64,000 bases of DNA from an uncultured Bryobacterales bacterium (GCA_951813065.1 CATOTH010000006.1:62001-126000), one strand, 5' to 3'; shown: positions 9,060-19,160, counted from the stretch's first letter. Numbers and translations: made by a program. The notes: generated from the sequence alone by a model not told the origin.

Positions 9060-9459
9060 GGACGAAGGGTGCGCGGTTGAATTATAAGGGCCCGCTGGTC
9101 ACAACGCCATGGTTGGGGAGCCGACCGAACCACAGGCTCCGGCCGAATTCGCTCGGCCCAATGAGAGGTCGGCGTCGACGACCCACAAGTTCGAGGTGGG
9201 GATCGCGGTCGTCGGCCCGTAGTGCGGATTGTCATTGCGCGAGTTGCGGGGTGCTACCCCCCCGCGCGCGCTGCCAGTGGGGTCCAAACCTAAACGGTGC
9301 AGCAAGACGCCAGACACCTCAATCGGTGTCCCGTTGAAGCGAAGCTATGCCCAACGACCCCAGCTGAAGCGACACTTTCTTCGGAATAGCGACTATTTTG
9401 CGCCGAGGCAGGCTGTTTGGCTGTTGCGGCACTCGCCAAAAACCAATTACCGTAGGGAC
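9060..9459. other. Intergenic region between divergent genes, no gene recognised
   Basis: The region separates the minus-strand amidohydrolase from the plus-strand DUF1549 gene, so it must hold both promoters, but I cannot point to a convincing -35/-10 pair. The open frame ahead of 9460 lacks a signal sequence and looks non-coding. Confidence 0.55.
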
Positions 9460-12162
9460 ATGCGTAATATTGGCGGGATACTATTAGCCGTTCCATTGGC
9501 GCTGGCGACTTTGGCGGGAGCCGCCGAATCTCCCACTGGAAAGGCACTCGAATTCTTCGAGACAAACATCCGGCCTGTTCTGGCTGTCAACTGTTATACC
9601 TGCCATTCCGCGGAGGCCAAGACGCGCATGGGTGGCTTGTCCCTCGACACGCGCGACGGGATGCGCGAGGGCGGGCTGCGCGGTCACGCGGTCGTTCCAG
9701 GGGACGTCGAAGCCAGCATCGTTCTCCAGGCTCTCCGGTACGACGGCGCGCTGAAGATGCCGCCTACAGGGAAACTGCCCGACGAAGTCATCGCGAACTT
9801 CGAAGCATGGATCAAGATGGGCGCGCCGGACCCGCGCGAAGTAAAGGTCAAGCAGGTGGCCAGCACAATCGACGTGGAAAGGGGAAGGCAGTATTGGGCC
9901 TTTAGCCCGCCCCGGAAGACGACCCCGCCGGCAATCAAGGATACTTCGTGGCCTCATGGGGTGCTTGATCACCATGTCCTGGCCGGCTTGGAGGAGCGGG
10001 GGCTCCGACCGGCTCCCGACGCCGGCAAGACGGATCTGCTCCGACGGGTGACCTTCGATCTGACGGGCCTGCCGCCCACGGCCGAGGAGGTCGACGCATT
10101 CCTGAATGACAAGGACGAGTCCGCCTACCGGCGAGTAGTTGACCGACTCCTCGAATCTGACCGATTCGGCGAGCGCTGGGGACGTCATTGGCTGGACATC
10201 GTGCGGTATGCGGACACGATCGGCAGGACCAGAAACTACCCCTTCCCGGTGGCTTGGAGATATCGCGATTACGTAATCAAGTCGTTCAACGAAGACAAGC
10301 CCTATGACCAGTTCGTACGCGAGCAAATAGCCGGTGATCTACTGCCCTTCGACAGCCCGGAGCAAAGGATCGAAAACCAGATTGCAACCGGCTTTCTGGC
10401 GATCGGGGCGAATGACCTCAACGAGCCCGATGCGAAGCAGTTCGATATGGACGTAGCAGACGAGATGATCAATGTCTCGACCCGCTCTATGTTGGCTCTG
10501 AGCGTTGGATGCGCCCGGTGTCACGATCACAAGTTTGATCCGATCCCGACCAAGGACTACTATGCTCTCGCGACGATATTCCGCAGTTCGGAGCTGCGTA
10601 ATGGCTTAAGGCGGCGCCCACAGTTCGGTGCCGGCTATTTCAATCCGGATCGGCTTGTCACACTCGACGGATTGCCCGACTTCAGAACCGCCGATGGCGC
10701 GGCAATCCGCGCCGAACGCGATCGAGTGTGGAAGCTGCTTCTAGCGGCACAGAAGGAGCGCGACAGGACGAAAACCCGTGCTTTGACGAGGGAGCTCAGG
10801 GAGCTACCGCTTCCCGAGAACCTGGCTATCGGCGTATCGGAAACAGGCAAGACTGCGGCCCTGAGGGTCAACATCGGCGGTGATCCACACACCTTGGGCG
10901 AACCCGTGGAGGCGGGATTCGTGCAAGTGCTATATCCAGCCGATGCCGAGCTGCCTCCGATCAAGAATGGAGAAAGCGGCAGGCTGCAACTGGCGGAGTG
11001 GCTGACTCGGCGCGATAACCCGTTGACAGCTCGCGTGATGGCGAATCGCGTCTGGCACCACCTTTTTGGCAAGGGCCTTGTTGCCACAGTTGACAACTTC
11101 GGCACTAGCGGTCGCCAACCGACCAATCAGCTGCTGCTCGACTACCTGAGTGTTCAGTTCATGGATCAGGGATGGTCAGTCAAGAGCCTGATTCGGGAAA
11201 TCGTTTCCAGCCGTGCCTACCGGTTGTCCACGGACTTTGACAAGGACAACTTCGAATCGGACCCCGACAACGACTACCTCTGGCGAGCCAACTTGCGGCG
11301 CCTGGAAGTTGAGTCGTTGCGGGACTCTGTCCTGTTTGTGAGCGGAGAACTGCAGACCGGCCCTCCGCCCCCGTCCCCGATCAATGACGTTGACCCCAAT
11401 CAGCAGCTCAGGACAGGCAGCGGGAGTCTGAAGTCGTGGGAACTCGAGGAGTCCTACCGCAGCGTGTTTGTCCCTGTGATCCGGAACGAGGCAAATCGCT
11501 TCTTCGAAGTGTTCGACTTCCCCGAGCCCAGTGAGACGCACGGGACGCGAGATATCACGACCGGGCCCAGCCAGGCGCTCTTCATGATGAACAGCGATTT
11601 CGTGAGGTCTCACGCCGTGACCGCGGCCGAGCGCCTAGTGGCATCGCGGTCCAATGACAAGGCCCGCGTGCGGCAGATGTTTCGCCAAGTGCTTTCGAGA
11701 AACCCAACGGCGAGGGAGAGCGAGATGGCAGTCGCCCACGTTCGAGCGACGATGGACGGTATTGACACCGAGCCTCGACCGGAGAGCGTGGCGGTTGCCG
11801 AGGAGGAGTGGGTAAGGGGCCTGCTTGCTGTCGCTCTGGATCGCGAGCCGCACGGGGATGAAATGACGTCCGCGATGGAAACGGTCGAGGCGGTCCGGCG
11901 TCGCGTGGAGCAGGACGCTGACTCAGTCAAAGGCGACCCAACGGCGATTGCTGCCCAGCGTGTCGTGACGAAATTTCTGGGCCGGGCACCCAGTCGCGAG
12001 GAGCGTACCAAGGTGTCCAGATACTTGCGCCAGAGGCAAGCCAAGGCCCGCAACGCAGAGGCCCGGCTTTTTGCGGTAGCATCGGCCAATCCAGAGCACG
12101 AGGCTTGGTCGAGGCTCTATCATGCGCTGTTCAACAGTGCGGAATTCCGGTATCGCAACTAG
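9460..12162 (+). CDS. Secreted DUF1549/DUF1553 (PSCyt1-PSCyt2-PSD1) cytochrome-like protein
   Basis: 900 residues from ATG 9460, chosen because MRNIGGILLAVPLALATLAGAAES is a cleavable signal peptide. The open frame upstream of it is low-complexity basic sequence. Domains in order: PSCyt1 with a haem-c motif CYTCH near residue 46, PSCyt2/DUF1549 with RRVTFDLTGLPPT and a second haem-like motif CARCHDHKFDPI, then PSD1/DUF1553 with ARVMANRVWHHLFGKGLV. These large proteins are common in Planctomycetes, Verrucomicrobia and Acidobacteria, nearly always followed by a DUF1501 gene as here. They are linked to degradation of complex carbohydrates, but the reaction is not known. Two possible covalent haem sites suggest periplasmic redox chemistry. 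Confidence 0.93.
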   Translation: MRNIGGILLAVPLALATLAGAAESPTGKALEFFETNIRPVLAVNCYTCHSAEAKTRMGGLSLDTRDGMREGGLRGHAVVPGDVEASIVLQALRYDGALKMPPTGKLPDEVIANFEAWIKMGAPDPREVKVKQVASTIDVERGRQYWAFSPPRKTTPPAIKDTSWPHGVLDHHVLAGLEERGLRPAPDAGKTDLLRRVTFDLTGLPPTAEEVDAFLNDKDESAYRRVVDRLLESDRFGERWGRHWLDIVRYADTIGRTRNYPFPVAWRYRDYVIKSFNEDKPYDQFVREQIAGDLLPFDSPEQRIENQIATGFLAIGANDLNEPDAKQFDMDVADEMINVSTRSMLALSVGCARCHDHKFDPIPTKDYYALATIFRSSELRNGLRRRPQFGAGYFNPDRLVTLDGLPDFRTADGAAIRAERDRVWKLLLAAQKERDRTKTRALTRELRELPLPENLAIGVSETGKTAALRVNIGGDPHTLGEPVEAGFVQVLYPADAELPPIKNGESGRLQLAEWLTRRDNPLTARVMANRVWHHLFGKGLVATVDNFGTSGRQPTNQLLLDYLSVQFMDQGWSVKSLIREIVSSRAYRLSTDFDKDNFESDPDNDYLWRANLRRLEVESLRDSVLFVSGELQTGPPPPSPINDVDPNQQLRTGSGSLKSWELEESYRSVFVPVIRNEANRFFEVFDFPEPSETHGTRDITTGPSQALFMMNSDFVRSHAVTAAERLVASRSNDKARVRQMFRQVLSRNPTARESEMAVAHVRATMDGIDTEPRPESVAVAEEEWVRGLLAVALDREPHGDEMTSAMETVEAVRRRVEQDADSVKGDPTAIAAQRVVTKFLGRAPSREERTKVSRYLRQRQAKARNAEARLFAVASANPEHEAWSRLYHALFNSAEFRYRN

Positions 12163-12188
12163 CGAGCCCAAAGATGAGGGAACACACG

Positions 12189-13574
12189 ATGCAACACATG
12201 CTGTCTGATCGCCGGGGGTTCTTACGGACTGCGGCCGCCGGCTTTGGCTACACGGCCTTTGCCGGTCTCTCGGCAATGGACTCGTTGAAGGCCAACGGAG
12301 CCAAGAATCCACTTCTGCCGAAGGTGCCCCATTTCGACCCGAGAGCCAAACGGGTCATCTTCATGTTCATGCAGGGGGGGCCCACCCAGCACGACACCTT
12401 CGACTACAATCCGGCCCTCGTCAAGCACTCGGGTCAGCATTCCGAGATGAAACTGGCGATCGGCACACAGGGAGGCAAGATTCTTGCTCCGGTCTTCGAT
12501 TTCAAGCCGAGCGGTGAGAGCGGCCTCCCAATTGCGGAGATCTTTCCGCACCTACGGCAACACGCCGATGAAATGTGCCTGCTCAACGGCATGCACACGG
12601 ACTCGCCCGCGCACCCGCAGGCGTCCATCTTCGCCCATACTGGCAGCATCACGTTTGTGCGTCCGTCGATCGGTTCTTGGGTCGTGTACGGCCTCGGCAC
12701 GGAGAATCAGGACCTGCCAGGGTTCATGACAATGAACCCGCCCCCTGTCGGGGGAGCGTTGCTGTACGGCTCGGCCTTCCTGCCGGCCAGCTACCAGGGT
12801 ACGAGGCTCAACGTCGTCGAAGGCCAGGATCCGGTGGAGAACATTCGCAACGCCCGGATGGGCTTCGATGTGCAACGCAACGAACTGGACTTCGTGCAGC
12901 AACTCAATCGGGGCATGCTGGACCGCACGGAGGGTGATGACCAGGTTGAAGGCGTCATCCAATCCTACGAACTGGCGTTCCGCATGCAATCGGCCGTTCC
13001 CGAGGCGATGGATCTCTCGTCCGAGCCGGAGAGCGTCCGTTCGATGTACGGGCTGGACGAGGATACGACCCGCACCTTTGGCACGCAGTGCCTGTTGGCA
13101 AGGCGCATGGCGGAGAAGGGCGTGCGCTTCATAGAGGTTGGCCACCGGGGCTGGGACCAGCACAATAACCTGCGGCAGCGCCTCAAGGCCAACGCGGACG
13201 CGATTGACAAGCCGATCGCGGCCCTGATCGCCGACCTGAAGCAGCGCGGAATGCTGGACGAGACCCTGATTGTCTGGGGCGGGGAATTCGGCCGCTCAAC
13301 TTATGAGCAGAATGACAAGAGCGATGGCCGGCGCCACAACAATCGCGGTTTCACAATGTGGATGGCCGGTGGCGGCATCAAGGGCGGAACCCGATTCGGG
13401 CGCTCTGACGAGCACGGCGTGGCGGTCGAGAATCGGGTCCACACGCACGACTTGCATGCGACGATCCTGCACCAGCTTGGCCTCGACCACGAAAGGCTAA
13501 CCTACCGTTACGCAGGGCGCGACTTCCGTCTGACGGACGTGCACGGCCGGGTGGTCAAGGAGATTCTGGCGTAA
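12189..13574 (+). CDS. DUF1501 (sulfatase/alkaline-phosphatase-fold) protein with Tat signal
   Basis: 461 residues from ATG 12189, preceded by AGGGA at a suitable distance. The N-terminus DRRGFLRTAAAGFGYTAF is a Tat signal. The body carries FMFMQGGPTQHDTFDY, LLARRMAEKGVRFIEVGHRGWDQH and LIVWGGEFGRSTYEQ, characteristic of DUF1501, which adopts the alkaline phosphatase/sulfatase fold. It starts 27 bp after the DUF1549/DUF1553 gene, the usual partner order, and the two are almost certainly co-transcribed. The pair is assumed to act together in the periplasm. The enzymatic role is not established for this family. Confidence 0.92.
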   Translation: MQHMLSDRRGFLRTAAAGFGYTAFAGLSAMDSLKANGAKNPLLPKVPHFDPRAKRVIFMFMQGGPTQHDTFDYNPALVKHSGQHSEMKLAIGTQGGKILAPVFDFKPSGESGLPIAEIFPHLRQHADEMCLLNGMHTDSPAHPQASIFAHTGSITFVRPSIGSWVVYGLGTENQDLPGFMTMNPPPVGGALLYGSAFLPASYQGTRLNVVEGQDPVENIRNARMGFDVQRNELDFVQQLNRGMLDRTEGDDQVEGVIQSYELAFRMQSAVPEAMDLSSEPESVRSMYGLDEDTTRTFGTQCLLARRMAEKGVRFIEVGHRGWDQHNNLRQRLKANADAIDKPIAALIADLKQRGMLDETLIVWGGEFGRSTYEQNDKSDGRRHNNRGFTMWMAGGGIKGGTRFGRSDEHGVAVENRVHTHDLHATILHQLGLDHERLTYRYAGRDFRLTDVHGRVVKEILA

Positions 13575-13663
13575 GTTCGATTCCCGTTCTTGACCACTAC
13601 TTGGCTTCGGGTGCCCTCGCTGGGCCGTGCAGGCCGGTGTCGTGCAACAATCAGCAAAGGCAA

Positions 13664-13740
13664 GGGCCCGTAGCTCAGCTGGATAGAGCGGCCGCCTCCT
13701 AAGCGGCAGGCCGGGGGTTCGAATCCCTCCGGGCCCGCCA
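13664..13740 (+). tRNA. tRNA-Arg (anticodon CCT)
   Basis: 77 nt folding as a standard cloverleaf: acceptor GGGCCCG pairs with CGGGCCC, the anticodon stem GCCGC/GCGGC encloses loop CTCCTAA (anticodon CCT), the T-loop is GTTCGAATC, and CCA is encoded. Its 3' end is repeated at 27,809, marking it as the attachment site of the downstream island. Confidence 0.97.
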
Positions 13741-13743
13741 TCG
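13727..13743 (+). repeat. Left attachment site (att core) at the tRNA-Arg 3' end
   Basis: The 17-bp string CTCCGGGCCCGCCATCG spans the tRNA 3' end plus three bases and is repeated exactly at 27,809-27,825 beside the integrase. The insertion restores an intact tRNA. Confidence 0.85.
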
Positions 13744-13790
13744 CGTTAACGTAACGAGCTGATAATAAATCACTTATGACTGGACTATCT

Positions 13791-13816
13791 ATTCTTATTC
13801 CACGAAATGCTCCACA
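13791..13816 (+). repeat. Imperfect 26-bp repeat just inside the left att site
   Basis: Matches 27,827-27,852 at 21 of 26 positions (shared blocks ATTCTT, TCCACGAAA and CCACA). One copy lies 48 bp inside the left att core, the other 1 bp beyond the right core. It could be an integrase arm-binding site or the trace of a second element integrated in tandem. Confidence 0.45.
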
Positions 13817-14188
13817 CAATTTTCTGAACAACGAGACATCGCGAAGCGTACACTTGCCGAGTTCAATCCGAATCTGATCTTGGGCACCCCTAAGAGTTCT
13901 TGGCTGAAAGAACGTCGATTCGAGCGCTCCTAACTCCACGGACAGAAGGTTAGGCGCACCATCGCTTTCGCAGGAGGTCCAATCCTACCTCTTGTTGCGG
14001 ATCAAGCCCTAGCGAGGCTACGCGTCAGACCGACGAGCGGAAGGTCCGAGTTGAGGAGGCAGTGCGAGCGTGAGAGCGGGTTCTGGGCACTGCTCCGCTC
14101 TGCGGCCAGGGCCGCCGTATAGTCGCCGAGGCGACGGTGTCTGTATCATGACGGTTCTGCAGGCGGCCCGCCGCCCCGAACCCGCGCC

Positions 14189-14407
14189 ATGACTGTAGCG
14201 CGCAATGTCGCCGAAGCCCTCGAGAAGCACGTAACGCTGGAGGTTGAGTTTATCGACCGGCTGCACCTGAATCTCTACCAGCCAGTGCCGCAGACTCCTG
14301 GTGGGGCCGCGCACTTCTTCCGCAACATCCTGCCACAATCCGGTGCCTTCCTCGGCCCTGATGGCACCGAGTCCGTGGATTTCGAGCCATTCCCAAGGGT
14401 ACGATGA
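14189..14407 (+). pseudogene. N-terminal fragment of an uncharacterised mobile-region protein
   Basis: 72 codons starting MTVARNVAEALEKHV and continuing LEVEFIDRLHLNLYQP. I recall this N-terminus from long (about 400-500 aa) uncharacterised proteins scattered through many genomes, where it reads LEVECIDRMYLNVY or similar. Here the frame stops at residue 72 and the middle appears shortened, so this is probably a remnant. Function of the full-length family is not known to me. Confidence 0.45.
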
Positions 14408-14463
14408 TTGCAGTCACTGGCGACCGCCAGTGGGGCGATCCTGAGGGGTTGCCGGAGTAGCGA

Positions 14464-14991
14464 ATGTCCGAAAAGGCCGATCTAGAGAAGTTCGCGGCCA
14501 TCGAATTTTGTAAGGCCTACAACCGGCTGAATCCGGGACACCACTTGACCTATGTCGAACGCTGCCGACCTCCTCTTCCAGACACGCGGTGCACATTGGC
14601 GGACGATGATGTCTATGTTGAAGTTGCTCACGTATATGGCTGCCCATCTGACGCAAAGAGACTTCTTGGAAGGCAAGGCCATTCCTATCCGGGTGCCGCC
14701 GAACAGCAGCAAGCACGACTCACTCCATTAAGTGCCCGTATTGGCGACAACTTGGCAAGGGTGCTTCAACGTAAGTGCGAGAAGACGTACAGTACGGCGT
14801 CAGTGTGGCTCTTGGTTCGAAACGCCAATCCACTGTGGACGTATTGTGACTTTCACTCTTATCTTGCGGACACAACTTTCACTCTCGGCAAACATCCTTT
14901 CGAGCAACTGTGGCTGTTGTGCGGACGGGGAGCAGACAGTGGATTAATCGACTTGTCCATTTCTTCTGAAGGCTGCGCGGCGTCAAACTAG
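14464..14991 (+). CDS. Conserved hypothetical protein, 175 aa, possibly nuclease-like
   Basis: ATG 14464 follows a GGAG about 8 bp upstream. The sequence has a compact motif CRPPLPDTRCTLADDDVYV followed by EVAHVYGCPSDAKRLLGR, then LSARIGDNLARVLQRKCEKTY and VWLLVRNANPLW. The order Pro-Asp, spacer, Glu-x-x-His, then a beta-strand with RNA/NP resembles the core of PD-(D/E)xK-like folds with the usual Lys replaced. That resemblance is a guess from motif spacing. Composition and codon use look genuine, and nothing overlaps it on either strand. It stands alone, 1.9 kb before the helicase cassette. Function unknown. Confidence 0.6.
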   Translation: MSEKADLEKFAAIEFCKAYNRLNPGHHLTYVERCRPPLPDTRCTLADDDVYVEVAHVYGCPSDAKRLLGRQGHSYPGAAEQQQARLTPLSARIGDNLARVLQRKCEKTYSTASVWLLVRNANPLWTYCDFHSYLADTTFTLGKHPFEQLWLLCGRGADSGLIDLSISSEGCAASN

Positions 14992-16813
14992 ACCTCCGCT
15001 TCCGCTGTTCCCACCCACTATTGGCCTGGAACGGCTTGATAGTGATGCTGCTGGGAGGGCCACATGAGCTGGGATGATCGGTGCGAGTACCCCGATCACC
15101 CCGCCCCCGGTGCCCAGCGCGACCCGTTTTCCCTCCCTACCATAGACTCACATGATCGGGTTGTCGCTCACCCCGACAGCATGAAACTGGGTATCCGCTG
15201 ATCGGCACTTGAGAGGGTGCCGATGTCCGTTGGTTCGAGGTGGAGTGGATCCGTGATCCGCTGCCTTGGGCCATAGATCGGGGCTGCTCCCTGATCTCGG
15301 CGCGACTCTTCTTCCCTTCGCAACGGGCGCAGCAAGCCACCAGCTCGCGAACGCGGGGAAGGGGCGGTGTACTTCACTTCCGAGAAGTTTCATAGCAAGG
15401 GGGCGGCCGTCCGGAGCCGCATCGTGGCCGTTTCCTCTTCGGTGACGACGGACAAGATGCCCGCGTCGAAGAGGGCGCGGACCCTGCGTCCTGCATTGCG
15501 CCCGACGACGAGCTGGTTGTAGTCGACCTCCGGAATTTCGATAGCCGAACCCGTCCCGCAACATTGCGAACACGATCCGCAGAATCTTGTGCGCCACGGC
15601 CAGGATCGTCCGTCGCGCGACCCGACGGATCGACAGCCACTTCTTCAGCGGACCGAACTGCATCCGTTTCGTGTGCGCTGCCGCGAGCGCGATCTCGCAC
15701 TAGATTTGTAGCAGGTATCGATTCCCATCAAGAACACGAAGTCGATGCCGCTTTGTCTTCGGAATCCGGACCGAACCGTGTGCCTTGACGACTATGGGAA
15801 CAAGGTGATTGACGACCAGATATCCGAAGTGGCTCAGGCTTTCGAGGAATGGATCCAAAGGCGATGACTCGATCCCCGTTAGGGCACATCAGCTAGGTGG
15901 CGCCAAGTACTTAATTCCTCAGGTTACGCCTTCTCATCGCAAGGCCCGGCTCGTAGTTCGCTTGAGGTTCCGTGTTGCGCGGGCTGCTCATGCTGTCGCA
16001 AGCTAGGTAGAAAACCTCTGACCGAGAGCCCGTGCTGGCGGCGGAATCGGGTATCCGCTCGGCAAGCGGGGCCCGATACAACCAGTGCGTTGCGAATGGC
16101 AGCCAAAAGCCGGACAAGCGTCTCCATTAGGCCTTGCGCTCACTCGCAAAGCGAGGCGGCCTGTGGAAGGTTCGTCCGCGGAACGCCCGCGTTCGCCCGT
16201 TCGGGGAAATCGTGGCACCGAACGGGTCTCGGTCCACAGGAGAAGCATGTTTGGCACCCCTGTTGAACGAGTTTCATCGGCCATAAGTGTTTTTCCAGTA
16301 ACAATTTAGTGATTGGGCCGGGACGCCTGAGCACGGGCGGACCGAACGGCCGGCCGTGCGGGAGCGACCCCCCCGAAAACGACCCTCGCTTGCGCAGACG
16401 GGCCTTTCTGGGAGGTCGCTCCCGGGATCTTTCCTTGCAGGAAGGCCGGGCGGCCCGTGCCGCCGGATCGGGACGCTGCCAACTCGAAGGAAGGGTTCTT
16501 CACCCTCCGTAGAAGGCACACTCATCGAGACGACGTTGCGTGCAAGGCACATTCTGGTCTCGAGACTGCGCGACGAGATGCTCGCCGCCGGCGTACCGGA
16601 TGAGCTGGATGCGATGGTGCTAGACGATGCTTCACAATCACGGCGAAGCGGCCCGTACCTCGAATGTGCCCAAGACACCGCCGCATGGCGAACTCCGTGG
16701 CCCAGCTGAGTTTCGGTGCCAGCCGATAACCGCGTCACAGGACTTGAGCTTACCTGGTCACAGATACTGAACCTTTCGCGCGCGAGACATCCAATACTAG
16801 ATATCAGGTCGTC
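14992..16813. other. Long stretch of decayed sequence left of the cassette
   Basis: Apart from the IS110 scrap at 15,525-15,699, I see only coding-like crumbs. On the minus strand at about 15,405-15,530 a frame reads PEVDYNQLVVGRNAGRRVRA and ends at LRTAAPLL. On the plus strand at about 15,763-15,867 a frame reads DDYGNKVIDDQISEVAQAF and stops. Open frames further right are basic and low-complexity. This looks like a graveyard of former insertions. Confidence 0.55.
15525..15699 (-). pseudogene. IS110-family transposase, C-terminal remnant
   Basis: Minus-strand translation AAAHTKRMQFGPLKKWLSI, followed by ILAVAHKILRIVFAMLRDG, matches the C-terminal helical part of IS110/IS116 transposases, where an ARRG..ILAVAH..L...Y.MLRDG pattern precedes the end. 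The frame then breaks, and no catalytic Asp-rich N-terminal domain remains nearby. It is a fragment with no sign of activity. Confidence 0.6.
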
Positions 16814-16842
16814 TTGCAAATCGATTTTTTCTGTTGTACACT
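16814..16842 (+). promoter_or_regulatory. Possible promoter of the helicase/ATPase cassette
   Basis: TTGCAA (16,814-16,819), 17-bp spacer, TACACT (16,837-16,842); the spacer is AT-rich (GATTTTTT) against a GC-rich background. The predicted start would fall only a few bases before the GTG-ATG of the first gene, implying a leaderless or nearly leaderless message. Each hexamer matches only 4 of 6 consensus bases. Confidence 0.35.
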
Positions 16843-16853
16843 TAGGCCCGGTG

Positions 16854-19160
16854 ATGAGGCCAGCAACCATCAACAAGCCTCAGGTCAGGCCAGAACTCGA
16901 CGACCGGCTTCAGCGGGACCAGCAGAACGCCGAGTTTGCGGCTGAGACAGCAAGACGTGAACTCATGCGTATTCGCCCACCCCTGGGGCCGGTCGACAGC
17001 CGATTCGGTGTGACCGCGCACGACAAGAGCAGATTTGAGCACCACGATCGAATACTGGCAGCACTTAAGGCCATTGCGGACGAGCCGTTCCAGGTGATGG
17101 TCGAGGTCCACACAGAACTCGCCAGTAACGGCAGCGCGGTAGTAGAGAAGGAACAGCTCTGGTATGCGAATACCGAATCGTCCGCCAACGAAGTCCTGAC
17201 CACTGGCGGCCGGTCCGTCAGTGTCCTGGCTTGGACTCACCCTGGACTGCAGAAGGCCCTCTCGCTCGACCTCGGCGACTTCGAAGACGTAAGTGCACAA
17301 GACTATCGGCTACTGGGCGTTGAGCCGCTCGCTAAAGCACGCTTCAATGCTGTGTTCCCGAATATCTCGGGTGTTTACCAGCCTGGTGGAGCTGTGAGGC
17401 CGCTCAAGCCTGCGCCGTCCAGATCGGGTTTGAAAGCTGTCAAACTGGATATGACGCGCGATCAGGTGTCCGCGTTCATTTCCCGGATGTCAGGCCTGAT
17501 GGTCGTGACGGGCGCACCTGGTTCGGGCAAGACGACAGTTGCTTTCCAGCGCATCCGCTTCTTGTACGATCAGCAGGGTGAGCGTCTGGCCAAGGACGGG
17601 CTTGTTGAGTACGCGCCGCACCTCACGCGCGTGTTTCTCGCCAACGAGAATCTGGCCGGTCAGGCCAAGAATTTGCTGCAAGACCAACTCGACATACCCG
17701 GCTCTGTCGTCCAGCCGGTAAATCAGTTTGTCGCGCACTATCTGGATCAAGTTTGGGCGTACAAGCATAACGCCCGGCCACGTCAGAGAAAGCTGCCGCC
17801 ATTGGAGACCGCTGCGCGCACCGCGGTTCTCGGCCTGTCGGACCATCTCGGCCTCGGCCGTCTGTGGGAAGTGTATGAGCGCCAAATTTCCGACCGGCTC
17901 CGTTCCAGTGCTGACGCAGCGTGGGCTCGCGGGGATCTGAACGGGCCTGGGCACTTGGAGGCTCTGGTGCGCAGCATTTCGGTGATCGGTGAGCGTGCCG
18001 GTATCAGGACAGATCCATTGCAGTCGGAATTGTCGATGGGGGCCGTTTTTTCCGCTGTCGAGGACGGCTACTCCAAAGCCCGTTCTTCGATGTCGGCCGA
18101 TTCGCGTGCGCGTTTCGATGAGTTGTTCCAGCAATGGCTGTACGCGGTGTATGACCCCCTTGCCGCACTGGCTGCCTATTTTGGAAACCGGAAATCCGAA
18201 GCAGCACACAGGATGAGGCGCGGAACCGGTGCCCGCGTCGACGAGTCCGCTGTTCTGGATGACATGGTCAAGGAATGGAACGAGCGCCGATATGGGCCCG
18301 AAGATCGGCCGTGGCTTGCTTGGCTTCTGCGTTTTGCGCTGCCCGCGGTGACAGATCCACAAGGCAGGTTCCGAGAGATGCCGTCCGCGGTCGCGCCGGC
18401 GCTGTGGAACCACCAAAGATGGACCCATGTTGCAATCGACGAGGCGCAGGATCTCTGCGTCGCTGAGGCATCGCTGATAGGGTCTCTCGTCGACCCTCGT
18501 GGCGCGCTAACCGTGTCGGCCGATTTTCGCCAGATTGTCAGCCCCGTTCACGGAATGCGGTCCCCGCAGGCGCTGCAAGTCGGTAGGTCGTTGCGAGGTC
18601 GAGGCACTGACCTGAGTCATCCATTCGCGAGGAATATGCGTCAAAGCCGGCAGATCGGTCAATTCCTGCAGGGTTTCTACGAGGCGGCTTTCAAGGAACG
18701 TCCGACATTCGATGTGAACGAGACGCTCGAAGACGGAAAGCCGCAGTTGATTCTGGCGCCTCCGCATGACCAGGCGCTACGCATCAAACAGCTTTTCTCC
18801 GTGCTCCACCGCTTGGACGGCATCGACAGTGTCTCCGTCATTCAAATCAATGAGGACGAGCAATTCCTGTCAAGACTCCGGTCGGAGCTGGAAGGCCTTG
18901 GTGTGCCGCTCGCTCCCATATGGGCCTGGTCCGGTGATGGCCTTCTCACGACATCAGTCGAACGGGTGAAGGGCCTCGAATTTGATGCCTGCATCGTCTT
19001 GGGCCTCGAGCAAGCCGAGAGTGCTGCACTCAATTTCACCCTGAATCGCGCATATGTCGCCTTGTCTAGGCCAACTCGACGTCTTGCAATCGTCGCCGAT
19101 GAGTTTCCATCATTGCTTCGCCGAGTGTCGCGCAACCTCTTTGACGTCACGCAGGCCTAG
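16854..19160 (+). CDS. HelD/UvrD-like superfamily I helicase, first gene of the cassette
   Basis: 768 residues from ATG 16,854 (an adjoining GTG at 16,851 is an alternative). About 200 N-terminal residues with a coiled-coil-like start precede Walker A TGAPGSGKTTVAFQR (about 218-232). Walker B IDEAQD lies near residue 527, and the C-terminal superfamily I motifs VKGLEFDACIVLGLE and YVALSRPTRRLAIV lie near 700-750. The wide gap between Walker A and B and the N-terminal arm are as in HelD, the helicase-like factor that binds RNA polymerase, rather than in Rep/UvrD proper. It probably translocates on DNA or remodels a nucleoprotein complex. It starts the five-gene cassette; the next gene follows after 22 bp. 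Confidence 0.82.
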   Translation: MRPATINKPQVRPELDDRLQRDQQNAEFAAETARRELMRIRPPLGPVDSRFGVTAHDKSRFEHHDRILAALKAIADEPFQVMVEVHTELASNGSAVVEKEQLWYANTESSANEVLTTGGRSVSVLAWTHPGLQKALSLDLGDFEDVSAQDYRLLGVEPLAKARFNAVFPNISGVYQPGGAVRPLKPAPSRSGLKAVKLDMTRDQVSAFISRMSGLMVVTGAPGSGKTTVAFQRIRFLYDQQGERLAKDGLVEYAPHLTRVFLANENLAGQAKNLLQDQLDIPGSVVQPVNQFVAHYLDQVWAYKHNARPRQRKLPPLETAARTAVLGLSDHLGLGRLWEVYERQISDRLRSSADAAWARGDLNGPGHLEALVRSISVIGERAGIRTDPLQSELSMGAVFSAVEDGYSKARSSMSADSRARFDELFQQWLYAVYDPLAALAAYFGNRKSEAAHRMRRGTGARVDESAVLDDMVKEWNERRYGPEDRPWLAWLLRFALPAVTDPQGRFREMPSAVAPALWNHQRWTHVAIDEAQDLCVAEASLIGSLVDPRGALTVSADFRQIVSPVHGMRSPQALQVGRSLRGRGTDLSHPFARNMRQSRQIGQFLQGFYEAAFKERPTFDVNETLEDGKPQLILAPPHDQALRIKQLFSVLHRLDGIDSVSVIQINEDEQFLSRLRSELEGLGVPLAPIWAWSGDGLLTTSVERVKGLEFDACIVLGLEQAESAALNFTLNRAYVALSRPTRRLAIVADEFPSLLRRVSRNLFDVTQA

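Noticed and set aside
9229..9459. N-terminal extension of the DUF1549 gene
   Set aside because: The frame is open but the clear signal peptide begins at 9460; the extension is basic filler.
13508..13939. Minus-strand frame across tRNA-Arg with AGPEGFEPPACRLGG
   Set aside because: This phrase is the well-known translation of the antisense of a tRNA T-arm; it is not a gene.
16274..16876. 200-aa minus-strand frame left of the cassette
   Set aside because: Overlaps the cassette start and promoter region and has a Ser/Arg-rich translation with no domain.
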